From the NCBI GenBank assembly GCA_964405435.1, contig CAYOOD010000004.1, positions 62,001 to 126,000 of the forward strand: DNA of 64,000 bases, written 5' to 3'. Below the pieces are notes generated by a model. It did no database searches, was not told the origin of the DNA, and saw only the letters and a list, made by a program, of their open reading frames with translations. This DNA is from DVEG01 sp964405435 (GTDB taxonomy: Bacteria; Cyanobacteriota; Cyanobacteriia; Cyanobacteriales; Oscillatoriaceae). The position numbers were made by a program, and so were the translations under genes. Of this stretch, positions 1-7,448 are shown in pieces (the stretch's first letter is position 1; every line of letters starts with the position of its first letter).

Positions 1-393
1 ATGAAATTTATTGAGGTAAATCGCATGTTTCCCCCTCTTCTTTGAGGCTTTCCAATCGTGAATGAGAGCAGGCGCTTGACTCGAAACTTTAGTGAAAATA
101 GTTTACACGCTGACATCAGCAGCGTGTTGCCAAACTGGCAAGTTTTTACTAAAATAACAAATGGAAGCGTTTAAGTTTTATCGGCTCAATTCGATCGCTA
201 AACTGAGCAAAAATACTTGACCATCACCCGGCAATAACGGCTCGAATTGCCCTAGAATCAGGTTAAAAAAACGCCCTGCCCGGTAAATCCCTCTCAAGAT
301 AGATTCCTTCCAGACAATTAAGGTGCTACTCATAACCGTTATGGCTCCCGGACGATTCGCGTCGCGCTTTCCCCATTACCCAGAGGTATAAAA
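1..393. other. Intergenic region upstream of the ParA-like gene
   Basis: No convincing gene is visible. The stretch holds an inverted repeat at 105-127 (ACACGCTG, 7-nt spacer, CAGCGTGT), immediately followed by a second hairpin at 127-141 (TTGCCA-AAC-TGGCAA) with a T-rich tail. A purine-rich ribosome binding site (AGAGGT, 382-387) lies 6 nt before the start at 394. The promoter of the ParA-CHAT pair probably lies here, but I could not place -35/-10 boxes with confidence. Confidence 0.5.
127..147 (+). terminator. Possible weak hairpin terminator
   Basis: TTGCCA and TGGCAA form a 6-bp stem with an AAC loop, followed by GTTTTTA. The stem is short, so this may instead be an operator: the same TTGGCAA-type half-site recurs in the divergent regulatory region near 31917-31931. 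The gene it would terminate lies outside the window. Confidence 0.3.
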
Positions 394-1158
394 ATGTCCC
401 AAATCGTCTCTATCCATTCATTCCGAGGGGGTACGGGCAAGTCAAACTCGACGGCTAATCTCGCTGCTCTCGTCGCTCGCCACGGCAAGCGGGTGGGAAT
501 TGTGGATACCGACATTCAATCGCCAGGAATTCACGTTTTGTTCGGGTTCGACGAGCAAAAAATCAAGCACACTCTCAATGATTACTTGTGGGGGCGCTGT
601 TATATTGAAGACGCTGCTTGCGACGTTACCTCAGTTCTCGGAAAAATGCGATCGCCCGACAGTGCCATCTACCTCATTCCTTCCAGCATCAAAGCTGCCG
701 ACATTACGCGCGTTCTCCGGGAAGGATTCGATTTTGAACTGCTCAATGAGGGGTTTCAAGATTTAGCCGACGAACTGGAATTAGATTACCTATTCATCGA
801 CACTCACCCGGGGCTCAACGAAGAAACTTTGCTCTCTCTCACTGTATCCGACGTACTCGTTTTAATTTTACGTCCCGACAATCAAGATTTTCAAGGCACT
901 GCCGTGACTGTAGAAGTGGCTCGCAAGTTGCGCGTACCGAAACTGTTATTGCTCATCAACAAAGCCCTGCACAATTTAGATTTTAACGCTTTGCGGCAGA
1001 AAGTCGAAAAAATTTACAGCGCTCCCGTTGCCGGCATTTTGCCAGTTTCCGAAGAAATGATGCAATTAGCCAGCAGCGATTTATTCTGCCTGCGCTATCC
1101 CACTCATCCTTTCAGTCTGGAAATGGAAAAAGTGGCGAAGAAAATTATGCAGGATTGA
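394..1158 (+). CDS. ParA/MinD-family P-loop ATPase
   Basis: 254 aa. The N-terminus carries a deviant Walker A motif, RGGTGKS (residues 11-17), followed by the DTD...GI switch region and a later FIDTHPG (Walker B-like) segment, as in MinD/ParA/CobQ ATPases. Members dimerise on ATP and usually position other macromolecules (cell poles, plasmids, secretion machines) on membranes or DNA. The usual signature lysine of KGGxGK is Arg here, so ATPase stimulation may differ from classical ParA. It starts with AGAGGT six nt upstream and is followed 59 bp later by the CHAT-TPR gene on the same strand, so the two are probably co-transcribed. No ParB or MinE partner is visible. Family is clear; the cargo is unknown. 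Being next to an eCIS locus makes positioning of the injection machine one hypothesis. Confidence 0.85.
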   Translation: MSQIVSIHSFRGGTGKSNSTANLAALVARHGKRVGIVDTDIQSPGIHVLFGFDEQKIKHTLNDYLWGRCYIEDAACDVTSVLGKMRSPDSAIYLIPSSIKAADITRVLREGFDFELLNEGFQDLADELELDYLFIDTHPGLNEETLLSLTVSDVLVLILRPDNQDFQGTAVTVEVARKLRVPKLLLLINKALHNLDFNALRQKVEKIYSAPVAGILPVSEEMMQLASSDLFCLRYPTHPFSLEMEKVAKKIMQD

Positions 1159-1217
1159 CGGGAGGGTGAGAGGGGGAGAGCGGGGGAGGGGGAGAAGAAA
1201 AGCAAGCAGTAAAAATT

Positions 1218-3578
1218 ATGCAAAGTAAAAAATTCAGCCTTGTAAAAATAAAAGTTATCGCCTCTACATTCATCGCTGCTGTAGCCACTGCCGCGATGCT
1301 CGTTGTGCCGGTATCGCAGGCGCTTTCCGAAAACCGAGATTTCTACACAGAGCAAGCAGAGGCATTGCTAGAGCGAGGAATTCAACGCTATAAAAACGGT
1401 CAATTTGAGGCGGCGTTTCAGCCGTTACAGCAAGCTTTGTCGATTTATCAACGGTTTGGCGATAATGCAGGAGTTGCCAGGGTTCTCAGCCGTTTTGGCG
1501 ATATTTACTTTTCTCTGGGAGAATACGGTCGATCGCTTGAATTTTATCACCAGAGTTTGGAAATATTGCAAGCGATTGGAGAACACCGGGGCGAGGCAGA
1601 TGTTTTAACGAGTTTGAGCAATACTTATTTCTTGCTGGGAAAAGAAAAAGAGGCAAAAGAGTTTGAAGAACAGGCGGAATCCGTGAGGCGATCGCTTGAC
1701 AATGCCAGACAGGAAGCGGCGTTTTCAGGGAATGTCAGTTTGACTTACGAGTCGCGGGGGGAATACGAGCTGGCAGTAGAATTTCACCAGCGGCAGTTGC
1801 AGATTGCGCGGCAGCTAGGCGATCGCTTTTTAGAAGCGCGTTCCCTCAACAATTTGGCGCGGGCTTACGCGGCGCTGGGGCAATATCAGCCAGCGATTGA
1901 GATGTACCAGCAGCAGTTGGCGCTGGCGCGTCAAACGAGCGATCGCTCTCTAGAAATGAAGTCTCTCGCGCAAATGGCGGCGGCGTATCAAGTGCTGGGG
2001 CAACACGAAAAAGCGCTGGAATTGTACCCGCAGCAGTTGGCGCTGGCGCGGGAAGCCGGAGATATTTTAGCAGAAATTAAATCCCTCAATCAAATGGCGA
2101 TCGCTTATGAAGCTTTAGGGCAGCGAGAGCAAGCCAATGAATTATATCAGAAACAGCTAGAACTCGCCAGAAATAAAGGCGATCGCCTCGCCGAAGGGGC
2201 TGCTTTAAATCATTTAGCAGCCGGATTGTTAAAAACCGGCAAGATTCAGGAAGCGCAAAAAACGCTGCAGGATGCGGTGAAAGTTTGGGAAGGGTTGAGA
2301 GCCAAACTAGACAATACCGAGAATTATTTGCCAGAACAGGCGAATACTTATCGGGGGCTGCAGCAAGTTGCGATCGCGCAAAACCAGCCCGAAACCGCCT
2401 TGGAAATCGCTGAACAGGGGCGATTTAGAAACAGTTTGGATTTGCTGAAACTGCGGTTGCCATCCGATCCCGTCAGAGCTGATTTAAAACTCGCGCCCGG
2501 ACAGTTTGCGGCTCCTACCCTGGCATCACTCAAAAAAATTGCCCGAGAGGAAGAATCTACTTTTATCGAATATTCAGTCATTTCTAACCGAGAAATCTAT
2601 GCTTGGGTAATTCCGCCGAACGGGGAAATTATTTTTCGCCCTATTGACGTCAGCTCTCAAAAAACGATTTATCCCATTTCGTCAATCGAGGAACTGGTTG
2701 CCAGCAGCCGGGAAGCAAAATCCTTGCTGCCCTTGCAGGAACTCTATCAAGTGTTAATCGAACCGATTGCAGAATTTTTGCCAAAAGATCCAACCGCCCG
2801 CGTCACCTTCATTCCGCCCAAAGAACTGCTCTCAGTTCCCTTTGCCGCTCTCGCCGATCTGAAGGGCATTTACCTAATTGAAAACCACACCATTATTACC
2901 GCGCCTTCTATTCAAATCTTGGCGGTTACTCGCCAGCAACGGCGAGAATTTTCAGGAGAGAAAATGCTGGTACTGGGCAATCCCACCATGCCGAGTATTG
3001 TAGCAGCGGTGGGAGGGCTGCCGCAACCGATGCCGCCACTTTTGAGCGCGGAACGAGAAGCCCTAGAAGTGGCGCAGTTGCTCAAAACCCGCGCCTTACT
3101 CGGCAACCAAGCGACGAAGAACGCTTTTTTAGAACAGTTGCCGCAAGCCAAGAGCATTCACTTCGCAACTTACGGATTGCTGGATGATAATCAGCGGATG
3201 GGAATACCGGGAGCGATCGCGCTGGCTCCTTCTGGAAATGACAGCGGCTTGCTCGCGGCGGCTGAAATCTTGAATTTGCAGCTAAAAGCCGAATTAGTCG
3301 TCATCAGTGCGGGGGATGCAGGCGCGAACAATCTGGCGGGCGACGGGTATAGCGCGATAGCACTGTCGCTGATATCAGCAGGCGTTCCCAGTATCATTAT
3401 CTCTCAGAGTTCAGCGCCAGACGATTCTGTTGCGTATTTGATGGCAGAGTTTTATCGCAATCTGAAAAAGACGCGCGACAAAGCGCGATCGCTCAGAGCG
3501 GCGATGCTAGCTACCCTCAAACAATATCCCGATTCCACCGCCTGGGCAGGATTGAGTTTGATTGGCGAAGCCAAATAA
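1218..3578 (+). CDS. Secreted TPR protein with degenerate CHAT domain
   Basis: 786 aa. An N-terminal signal peptide (about residues 1-36, ending near VSQA) suggests export or membrane association. Residues about 40-375 are tandem TPR units of about 40 aa (motifs such as GQYQPAIEMYQQQLALAR), for protein-protein contact. Residues about 430-785 form a CHAT (caspase HetF-associated with TPR) peptidase fold. In active CHAT proteins the catalytic His lies in an ATHG motif and the Cys in SAC; here these are ATYG (Tyr652) and SAG (Gly699), so both catalytic residues are replaced and the domain is probably a scaffold or sensor. TPR-CHAT proteins are abundant in filamentous cyanobacteria. It follows the ParA-like gene by 59 bp and converges on the PAAR gene, from which a palindromic repeat separates it. 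Confidence 0.88.
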   Translation: MQSKKFSLVKIKVIASTFIAAVATAAMLVVPVSQALSENRDFYTEQAEALLERGIQRYKNGQFEAAFQPLQQALSIYQRFGDNAGVARVLSRFGDIYFSLGEYGRSLEFYHQSLEILQAIGEHRGEADVLTSLSNTYFLLGKEKEAKEFEEQAESVRRSLDNARQEAAFSGNVSLTYESRGEYELAVEFHQRQLQIARQLGDRFLEARSLNNLARAYAALGQYQPAIEMYQQQLALARQTSDRSLEMKSLAQMAAAYQVLGQHEKALELYPQQLALAREAGDILAEIKSLNQMAIAYEALGQREQANELYQKQLELARNKGDRLAEGAALNHLAAGLLKTGKIQEAQKTLQDAVKVWEGLRAKLDNTENYLPEQANTYRGLQQVAIAQNQPETALEIAEQGRFRNSLDLLKLRLPSDPVRADLKLAPGQFAAPTLASLKKIAREEESTFIEYSVISNREIYAWVIPPNGEIIFRPIDVSSQKTIYPISSIEELVASSREAKSLLPLQELYQVLIEPIAEFLPKDPTARVTFIPPKELLSVPFAALADLKGIYLIENHTIITAPSIQILAVTRQQRREFSGEKMLVLGNPTMPSIVAAVGGLPQPMPPLLSAEREALEVAQLLKTRALLGNQATKNAFLEQLPQAKSIHFATYGLLDDNQRMGIPGAIALAPSGNDSGLLAAAEILNLQLKAELVVISAGDAGANNLAGDGYSAIALSLISAGVPSIIISQSSAPDDSVAYLMAEFYRNLKKTRDKARSLRAAMLATLKQYPDSTAWAGLSLIGEAK

Positions 3579-3587
3579 CCGCTATGT

Positions 3588-3620
3588 GTAGGTTGAGTTG
3601 AGGAAAGAAACCCAACCTAT
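3588..3620. repeat. Imperfect palindromic repeat between convergent genes
   Basis: TAGGTTGAGTT (3589-3599) pairs with AACCCAACCTA (3609-3619) with one mismatch. The unit is of the GTTGGGTT type, a recurring cyanobacterial intergenic palindrome. It lies between the convergent CHAT and PAAR genes and could act as a bidirectional terminator. Similar sequence is found inside the coding repeats near 10670-10720. Confidence 0.6.
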
Positions 3621-3629
3621 TCGCTAGAG

Positions 3630-4259
3630 TTAATTTTTCTGTTTTTTTCTCTCTTCCTCTTCCGCTTTTTGTTTGGCTGCGATCGCAGCCTTTTTAGCTC
3701 GCTCCTCCATCTGAGCTTTCAGCTTGCTGACATCGACAGGCGGCAGAGTGGGAGCCGCCCCACCGCTACCAATTAAAACAGTCGGACAACCCTTAGTAAT
3801 TTTATTGGGCGGACCGAGCGCCTCTAAAATCGTATCGCCCATGCGACAAGCGGGGAGATTATTAATCAACACAGTGCTGCTTCCGTCAATCACCACGCCG
3901 GGACCGTGGGGAGGAGCGGGCAGCGGCGTAGAACAGTTGTGAATATCCGCACCCGCAGCGCTGCTGCTGACGGTCGCGCTCATGCTTGCAGATACAGATA
4001 ATTTAGTCGCTTCCTCAGCAGCTTTTGCAGCAGGAGCTCCAGGCGTACCTGCTGCCGCCACAGTAGCGGCTTCAGCCGCTTGAATAATGCCGTCAGACAC
4101 TTTTTTTGCGGCTTGCAAAGCGGCTGCAGATGCCACAGGAACGCCCCGCCAAGCTGGCAAATTGTTGATAATCACATTCGGACTTCCCGGCCCTCCGGTC
4201 AACACGGGCGGGAGAGGATGCGCCACAGAATCGGTAAGTCTAGCTGCTGGTTTTTCCAT
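3630..4259 (-). CDS. PAAR-domain spike-tip protein
   Basis: 209 aa. The N-terminal motif KPAARLTDSVAHPLPPVLTGGPGSP and a later segment (SSTVLINNLPACRMGDTI, then KGCPTVLIG) are typical of PAAR proteins, which form the sharpened metal-binding tip on VgrG spikes of contractile injection systems. An Ala-rich stretch (about residues 45-105) is inserted between two PAAR halves, and the C-terminus is a charged Lys/Glu-rich tail that could carry or bind cargo. It is the last gene of the left eCIS arm, downstream of the VgrG-like spike gene, with a heptamer repeat array in the gap. Role as puncturing tip is family knowledge; nothing in the sequence shows a fused toxin. Confidence 0.85.
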   Translation of the reverse strand: MEKPAARLTDSVAHPLPPVLTGGPGSPNVIINNLPAWRGVPVASAAALQAAKKVSDGIIQAAEAATVAAAGTPGAPAAKAAEEATKLSVSASMSATVSSSAAGADIHNCSTPLPAPPHGPGVVIDGSSTVLINNLPACRMGDTILEALGPPNKITKGCPTVLIGSGGAAPTLPPVDVSKLKAQMEERAKKAAIAAKQKAEEEERKKQKN

Positions 4260-4261
4260 AG

Positions 4262-4405
4262 TGATTAGTAAGTGCCTATTGCGTGGTGCTGAGTAATGAG
4301 TGGTGAGTAATGAGTGCTGAGTGCTGAGTGCTGAGTAGTGAGTGGTGAGTAGTGATTGCTAAGTAGTGATTGCTGAGTAGTGAGTGCTGAGTGCTGAGTA
4401 ATGTT
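4262..4405. repeat. Heptanucleotide tandem repeat array (GTGCTGA type)
   Basis: Tandem 7-bp units GTGCTGA with variants (GTAATGA, GTGGTGA, GTAGTGA, TTGCTGA) fill the gap between the PAAR and VgrG-like genes. The left end carries the module GCCTATTGCGTGGTGCTGAG, which recurs near 44410-44432 and partly near 45614-45630. This is the short tandemly repeated repetitive type known from filamentous cyanobacteria. Confidence 0.85.
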
Positions 4406-4494
4406 GTAAAAGCGGGTTCGGCCAACAATTTTGGCGGCATAAAAACAATATTTACAAACCCGCCCCTTCAGCCGATTCCCCATGCCCAATGCCC

Positions 4495-6219
4495 CTAATT
4501 CAGTTTAATCAGGGCACCCTTGACCGTAATCACCCCATTCGCCTTAATATCAATCGTCGTATTTGCTTTTATCTCAATGCTGCCTGTAGACTGCATAGCG
4601 ATGCTCCGATTCATGTCATTCATCGTCAATTTGTGACCTCCAGTGGTTTCAATTTCTATGCGCCTGTCGCTGTCATTCAGGCGAACTTTGTGACCGCCCG
4701 CCGTTTCCAGGTAAATTCCTTTTTTGCTGCTGCCCTTATCTTCGTCCACGAATTGCAATTTATGCCCGACGCGAGTTTGAAATGTTCGCAAGCGAACTTT
4801 GCCATCCTGAATCGTATCGCCAACGGTTTCTGGCGTAGCATCTTTGCCGTTCCAGACGCCGCCAATCACATAAGGGCGATGAATGTCGCCGTGTTCAAAA
4901 GCAACCAACACTTCATCATTGACTTCCGGCAAGCAGTAAAAGCCCCGCAAATTCGCCGCCCCCGTGCCAACAACCCGCGCCCAATTGCTCGTATGTTCCT
5001 CGGTGAGGGTGGGAAATTTTACTTTTACTCTCCCCCAACCTTCGGGATCTTTGTTATCCGTGACGATGCCGACGAGCAAAGTTTGTCCGGGTTGCAGGGG
5101 CGTTTGAGGAGATAGGGTTGCCAGCAAATCTCCCCCGCGCAATCCGCGCACGCTAAATTCCGTGATGTAAACTCGTTCGTGGAAAAAATGTCGGGTTTCG
5201 GTGACGTAATATTTGCCGCTGTATTTTCCCATGCCTTCCAGTTGCACGACGCGCCCCGGTCGAATTTCGGGATTTCCCTCAGCTCTGGCATCGGCACGGA
5301 CAAATTCTCCTCCCAGTTCGTCAAATAAAGAGTGCGCGATAACATCGGCTTCTTTAGCCGTAAAAACCGGGCGATCGACGACAATCATTTTAGGCGCGGG
5401 CGGCTTGCCTTTAAAGCTCGTGCTGGTTTGGCTGCCTTTGCCATATTCGGTTTCTGTAAAAACCCGTTCTGCCTGCGCTGTTTCTACAATAGGGCGTTTC
5501 TGGCTGTAATCCCAACCCCTTACCTCTACGGCACTCACTTGTTCTGCACTGGATACCCGCACGCGAAACCCGTGCAATTCTTTCAACCATTCCAGGTGCA
5601 ACTCGCGATCGCTCTTGGGTTGGCGAAAATTTAATTTGCCATCCCGTACAAACAGCTCGAAGCCATTTCGGGCTGCCCGTTCTCTCAGAAATTGCATGTT
5701 GGTTTGATTTTCCTGAAAAACGTAGTCGTGAGGCGCACCCGTGCTGTCAATCGTGCCAATTTCTATCCCCACTTCCCCGGCAATTTTTTTCACGATATCG
5801 CTATCCGTCATATTTTGAAAAGAGCGATTGTAGCGTCCCCGGTGCAGGCGGTGGGAAACATCGTATCCGCGAATCACCATCGGTGCCTGAGAGCCCTCGG
5901 TGAAGTGGGTTTCCATTGCTGTGATTTCTCCTTCCAAAATATCGCCTTCTTTTTTCTGCTGAAATTCGTGGTTTTCCGTGGTGCTGGAACTGAATCGCAG
6001 CCTGACAGACTTGCCGATCGCGAATAAGTCTTGATGCTGCCAGGGGCGCTCTTGTTGGCGTCCGGGAAAATAAGCATTTTGAATGACCAGAGTAAACATT
6101 CCTGGCAAGTGCAGGCTTTCTTCAACGGAGATTTGCAGAATGTCCTCCATTAGTTTTTTGGGGGCTTCTTCACCGTCGATTTCTAAAATCAGATCGGCTA
6201 TGTAAGGGATGTTTGCCAT
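4495..6219 (-). CDS. vgrG: VgrG-like central spike protein of the contractile injection system
   Basis: 574 aa. Residues about 1-350 resemble the gp27-like hub (phage late control D type, with FQNMTDSDIVKKIAGEVGI and the conserved NxxFLRERAARNGFELFVRDG region). Residues about 365-460 form a gp5-type OB fold (VGIVTDNKDPEGWGRVKVKFP, then EVNDEVLVAFEHGD and PYVIGGVWNG). The C-terminus has beta-helix style repeats (GGHKVRLND, GGHKLTMND, SIEIKANTTIDIKAN). It would form the trimeric spike between inner tube and PAAR tip. It lies between the tube-adaptor gene upstream and the PAAR gene downstream on the same strand. No extra C-terminal effector domain is fused. Confidence 0.93.
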   Translation of the reverse strand: MANIPYIADLILEIDGEEAPKKLMEDILQISVEESLHLPGMFTLVIQNAYFPGRQQERPWQHQDLFAIGKSVRLRFSSSTTENHEFQQKKEGDILEGEITAMETHFTEGSQAPMVIRGYDVSHRLHRGRYNRSFQNMTDSDIVKKIAGEVGIEIGTIDSTGAPHDYVFQENQTNMQFLRERAARNGFELFVRDGKLNFRQPKSDRELHLEWLKELHGFRVRVSSAEQVSAVEVRGWDYSQKRPIVETAQAERVFTETEYGKGSQTSTSFKGKPPAPKMIVVDRPVFTAKEADVIAHSLFDELGGEFVRADARAEGNPEIRPGRVVQLEGMGKYSGKYYVTETRHFFHERVYITEFSVRGLRGGDLLATLSPQTPLQPGQTLLVGIVTDNKDPEGWGRVKVKFPTLTEEHTSNWARVVGTGAANLRGFYCLPEVNDEVLVAFEHGDIHRPYVIGGVWNGKDATPETVGDTIQDGKVRLRTFQTRVGHKLQFVDEDKGSSKKGIYLETAGGHKVRLNDSDRRIEIETTGGHKLTMNDMNRSIAMQSTGSIEIKANTTIDIKANGVITVKGALIKLN

Positions 6220-6240
6220 AGCTACCTCGATAAAAGTGTT

Positions 6241-6330
6241 GGAGCCGGGATTGGGGGATTGGGGGATTTTTGTGAACCGCAGAAAACGCAGAGGACACAG
6301 AGAGAAGAAAATAGAGAGGAAGAATAGGTA
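6241..6330. repeat. Dispersed repeats: GGGGATT block and AACCGCAGA-type unit
   Basis: A GGGATTGGGGGATTGGGGGA block is followed by GAACCGCAGAAAACGCAGAG and ACACAGAGAG. Related copies of the second unit lie near 28252-28300, 30660-30700 (inverted), 35967-36000, 39183-39230 (inverted) and 52490-52530 (inverted), always between genes. This defines a dispersed intergenic repeat family distinct from the heptamer arrays. Confidence 0.6.
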
Positions 6331-6380
6331 ATATTCGAGTTGAAAGGGAGTAATTCAGTGGGAGGGATTGGCGATCGCAA

Positions 6381-7388
6381 TTACTCCGCTTCCTGTCCGG
6401 GTGCTGTCGGTGCCTGTTGAGCGGCTTGTTGAGCGGTTTGTTGCGCTTGTTGAGCGGCTTGTTGAGCGGTTTGTTGTGCTTGTTGAGCGGCTTGTTGTGC
6501 GGTTTGTTGCGCCTGTTGAGCGGCTTGTTGCGCGGTTTGTTGAGCGGTTTGTTGTGCTTGTTGAGCGGCTTGTTGTGCGGTTTGTTGCGCATGCTGCGCG
6601 GTTTGTTGCGCCTGTTGAGCAGCTTGTTGAGCGGCTTGTTGTGCTTGTTGAGCGGCTTGTTGCGCGGCTTGTTGTGCGGTTTGTTGTGCTTGTTGAGCGG
6701 CTTGTTGCGCGGTTTGTTGCGCTGTCTGAGTAGCGCTTTGAGCGGATTGCCGAGCCGTTGCGTGAAGCGCAGCACTCTGGGGAATCGATCGCTGAGGTGC
6801 TTGCCCGAGCAATCCAGTCGCGCCCCGATTTGGCTGTAGCGCTGGGCTGGAGGCTGGCATCGATCTTTGAAGGGCTTGGCGGTTGCGCCGGCTATCAATT
6901 GGGCGAATCGCTTGGGAAACATCAGGAGCGCCGACGCGGGGCTGAGAAATTGGTAAATCGACTTCTTCGAGATCCAAATCTACGATCGCTCTTACTGGCG
7001 TGCCGTCAGGTAGAAATAGAGTCAATTTGTAGCTGAGCGTTTTGACAAAACAGCGCAAGTGTTCTTCTTTGCCCCAGACAAATAAATACACGGGAGGGCG
7101 TTTGTTTTCGCCTTCTCCTTGGGAGAATTCTACAGCTTTTTTAAATTGATTGATGTAGGTCAGAGCGTTTTTGCCGCTCTCGTAGGTATCTATGACAATA
7201 TTGCTGATTTTCAGGGAATAGGGATTTGGATGTTTGAAACTGACTTTGTTATGTCCTTTCTCAGTGCGGGCTCCTTTCGCTTGCTCCAAGCTAATGCTCC
7301 GACTGAAGGCTAATTGAGTCGGATTGTACATAAATTCAATGTCATCTCCCCCTTCAAGGGGATGCAATCTTGCTTTAACCAGTGACAT
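6381..7388 (-). CDS. CIS tube/hub adaptor protein (Afp7-type N-terminal domain) with Gln/Ala repeat tail
   Basis: 335 aa. Residues 1-155 match the contractile injection system tube-protein N-terminal domain (IEFMYNPTQLAFSRS near residue 18, then VYLFVWGKEEHLRCFVKTLSYKLTLFLPDGTPVRA), which joins inner tube and baseplate hub. Such proteins usually end in a LysM domain; I see none. Instead residues about 220-325 are an almost pure Gln/Ala/Thr repeat with an 11-residue period (TAQQAAQQAQQ), which should form a long helix or coiled coil. The DNA behind it (about 6405-6725) is a corresponding minisatellite. It lies between the 1362-aa low-complexity gene and the spike gene on the same strand, the usual order in eCIS clusters. 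Confidence 0.85.
   Translation of the reverse strand: MSLVKARLHPLEGGDDIEFMYNPTQLAFSRSISLEQAKGARTEKGHNKVSFKHPNPYSLKISNIVIDTYESGKNALTYINQFKKAVEFSQGEGENKRPPVYLFVWGKEEHLRCFVKTLSYKLTLFLPDGTPVRAIVDLDLEEVDLPISQPRVGAPDVSQAIRPIDSRRNRQALQRSMPASSPALQPNRGATGLLGQAPQRSIPQSAALHATARQSAQSATQTAQQTAQQAAQQAQQTAQQAAQQAAQQAQQAAQQAAQQAQQTAQHAQQTAQQAAQQAQQTAQQTAQQAAQQAQQTAQQAAQQAQQTAQQAAQQAQQTAQQAAQQAPTAPGQEAE
6405..6725. repeat. Coding minisatellite (33-bp period, Gln/Ala repeats)
   Basis: Repeats of GCTTGTTGAGCGG / GTTTGTTGCGC with a basic 33-bp period encode TAQQAAQQAQQ units on the minus strand. Such arrays change length easily by slippage. Long open frames in the other five frames across this stretch are by-products of the repeat. 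Confidence 0.85.
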
Positions 7389-7448
7389 GCGTTCCTCCTA
7401 TTTTGCGAAATTAATTTTCTTTCAGCGCTCAGTCGAGGCATCGAACAC

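Noticed and set aside
4489..5115. 208-aa plus-strand frame opposite the VgrG gene
   Set aside because: Fully antisense to a well-conserved gene; no family resemblance.
6368..6839. Long plus-strand frames full of VERLVERFV or LLSGLL repeats
   Set aside because: Antisense images of the Gln/Ala minisatellite of the tube-adaptor gene; the minus-strand frame continues into a conserved CIS domain.
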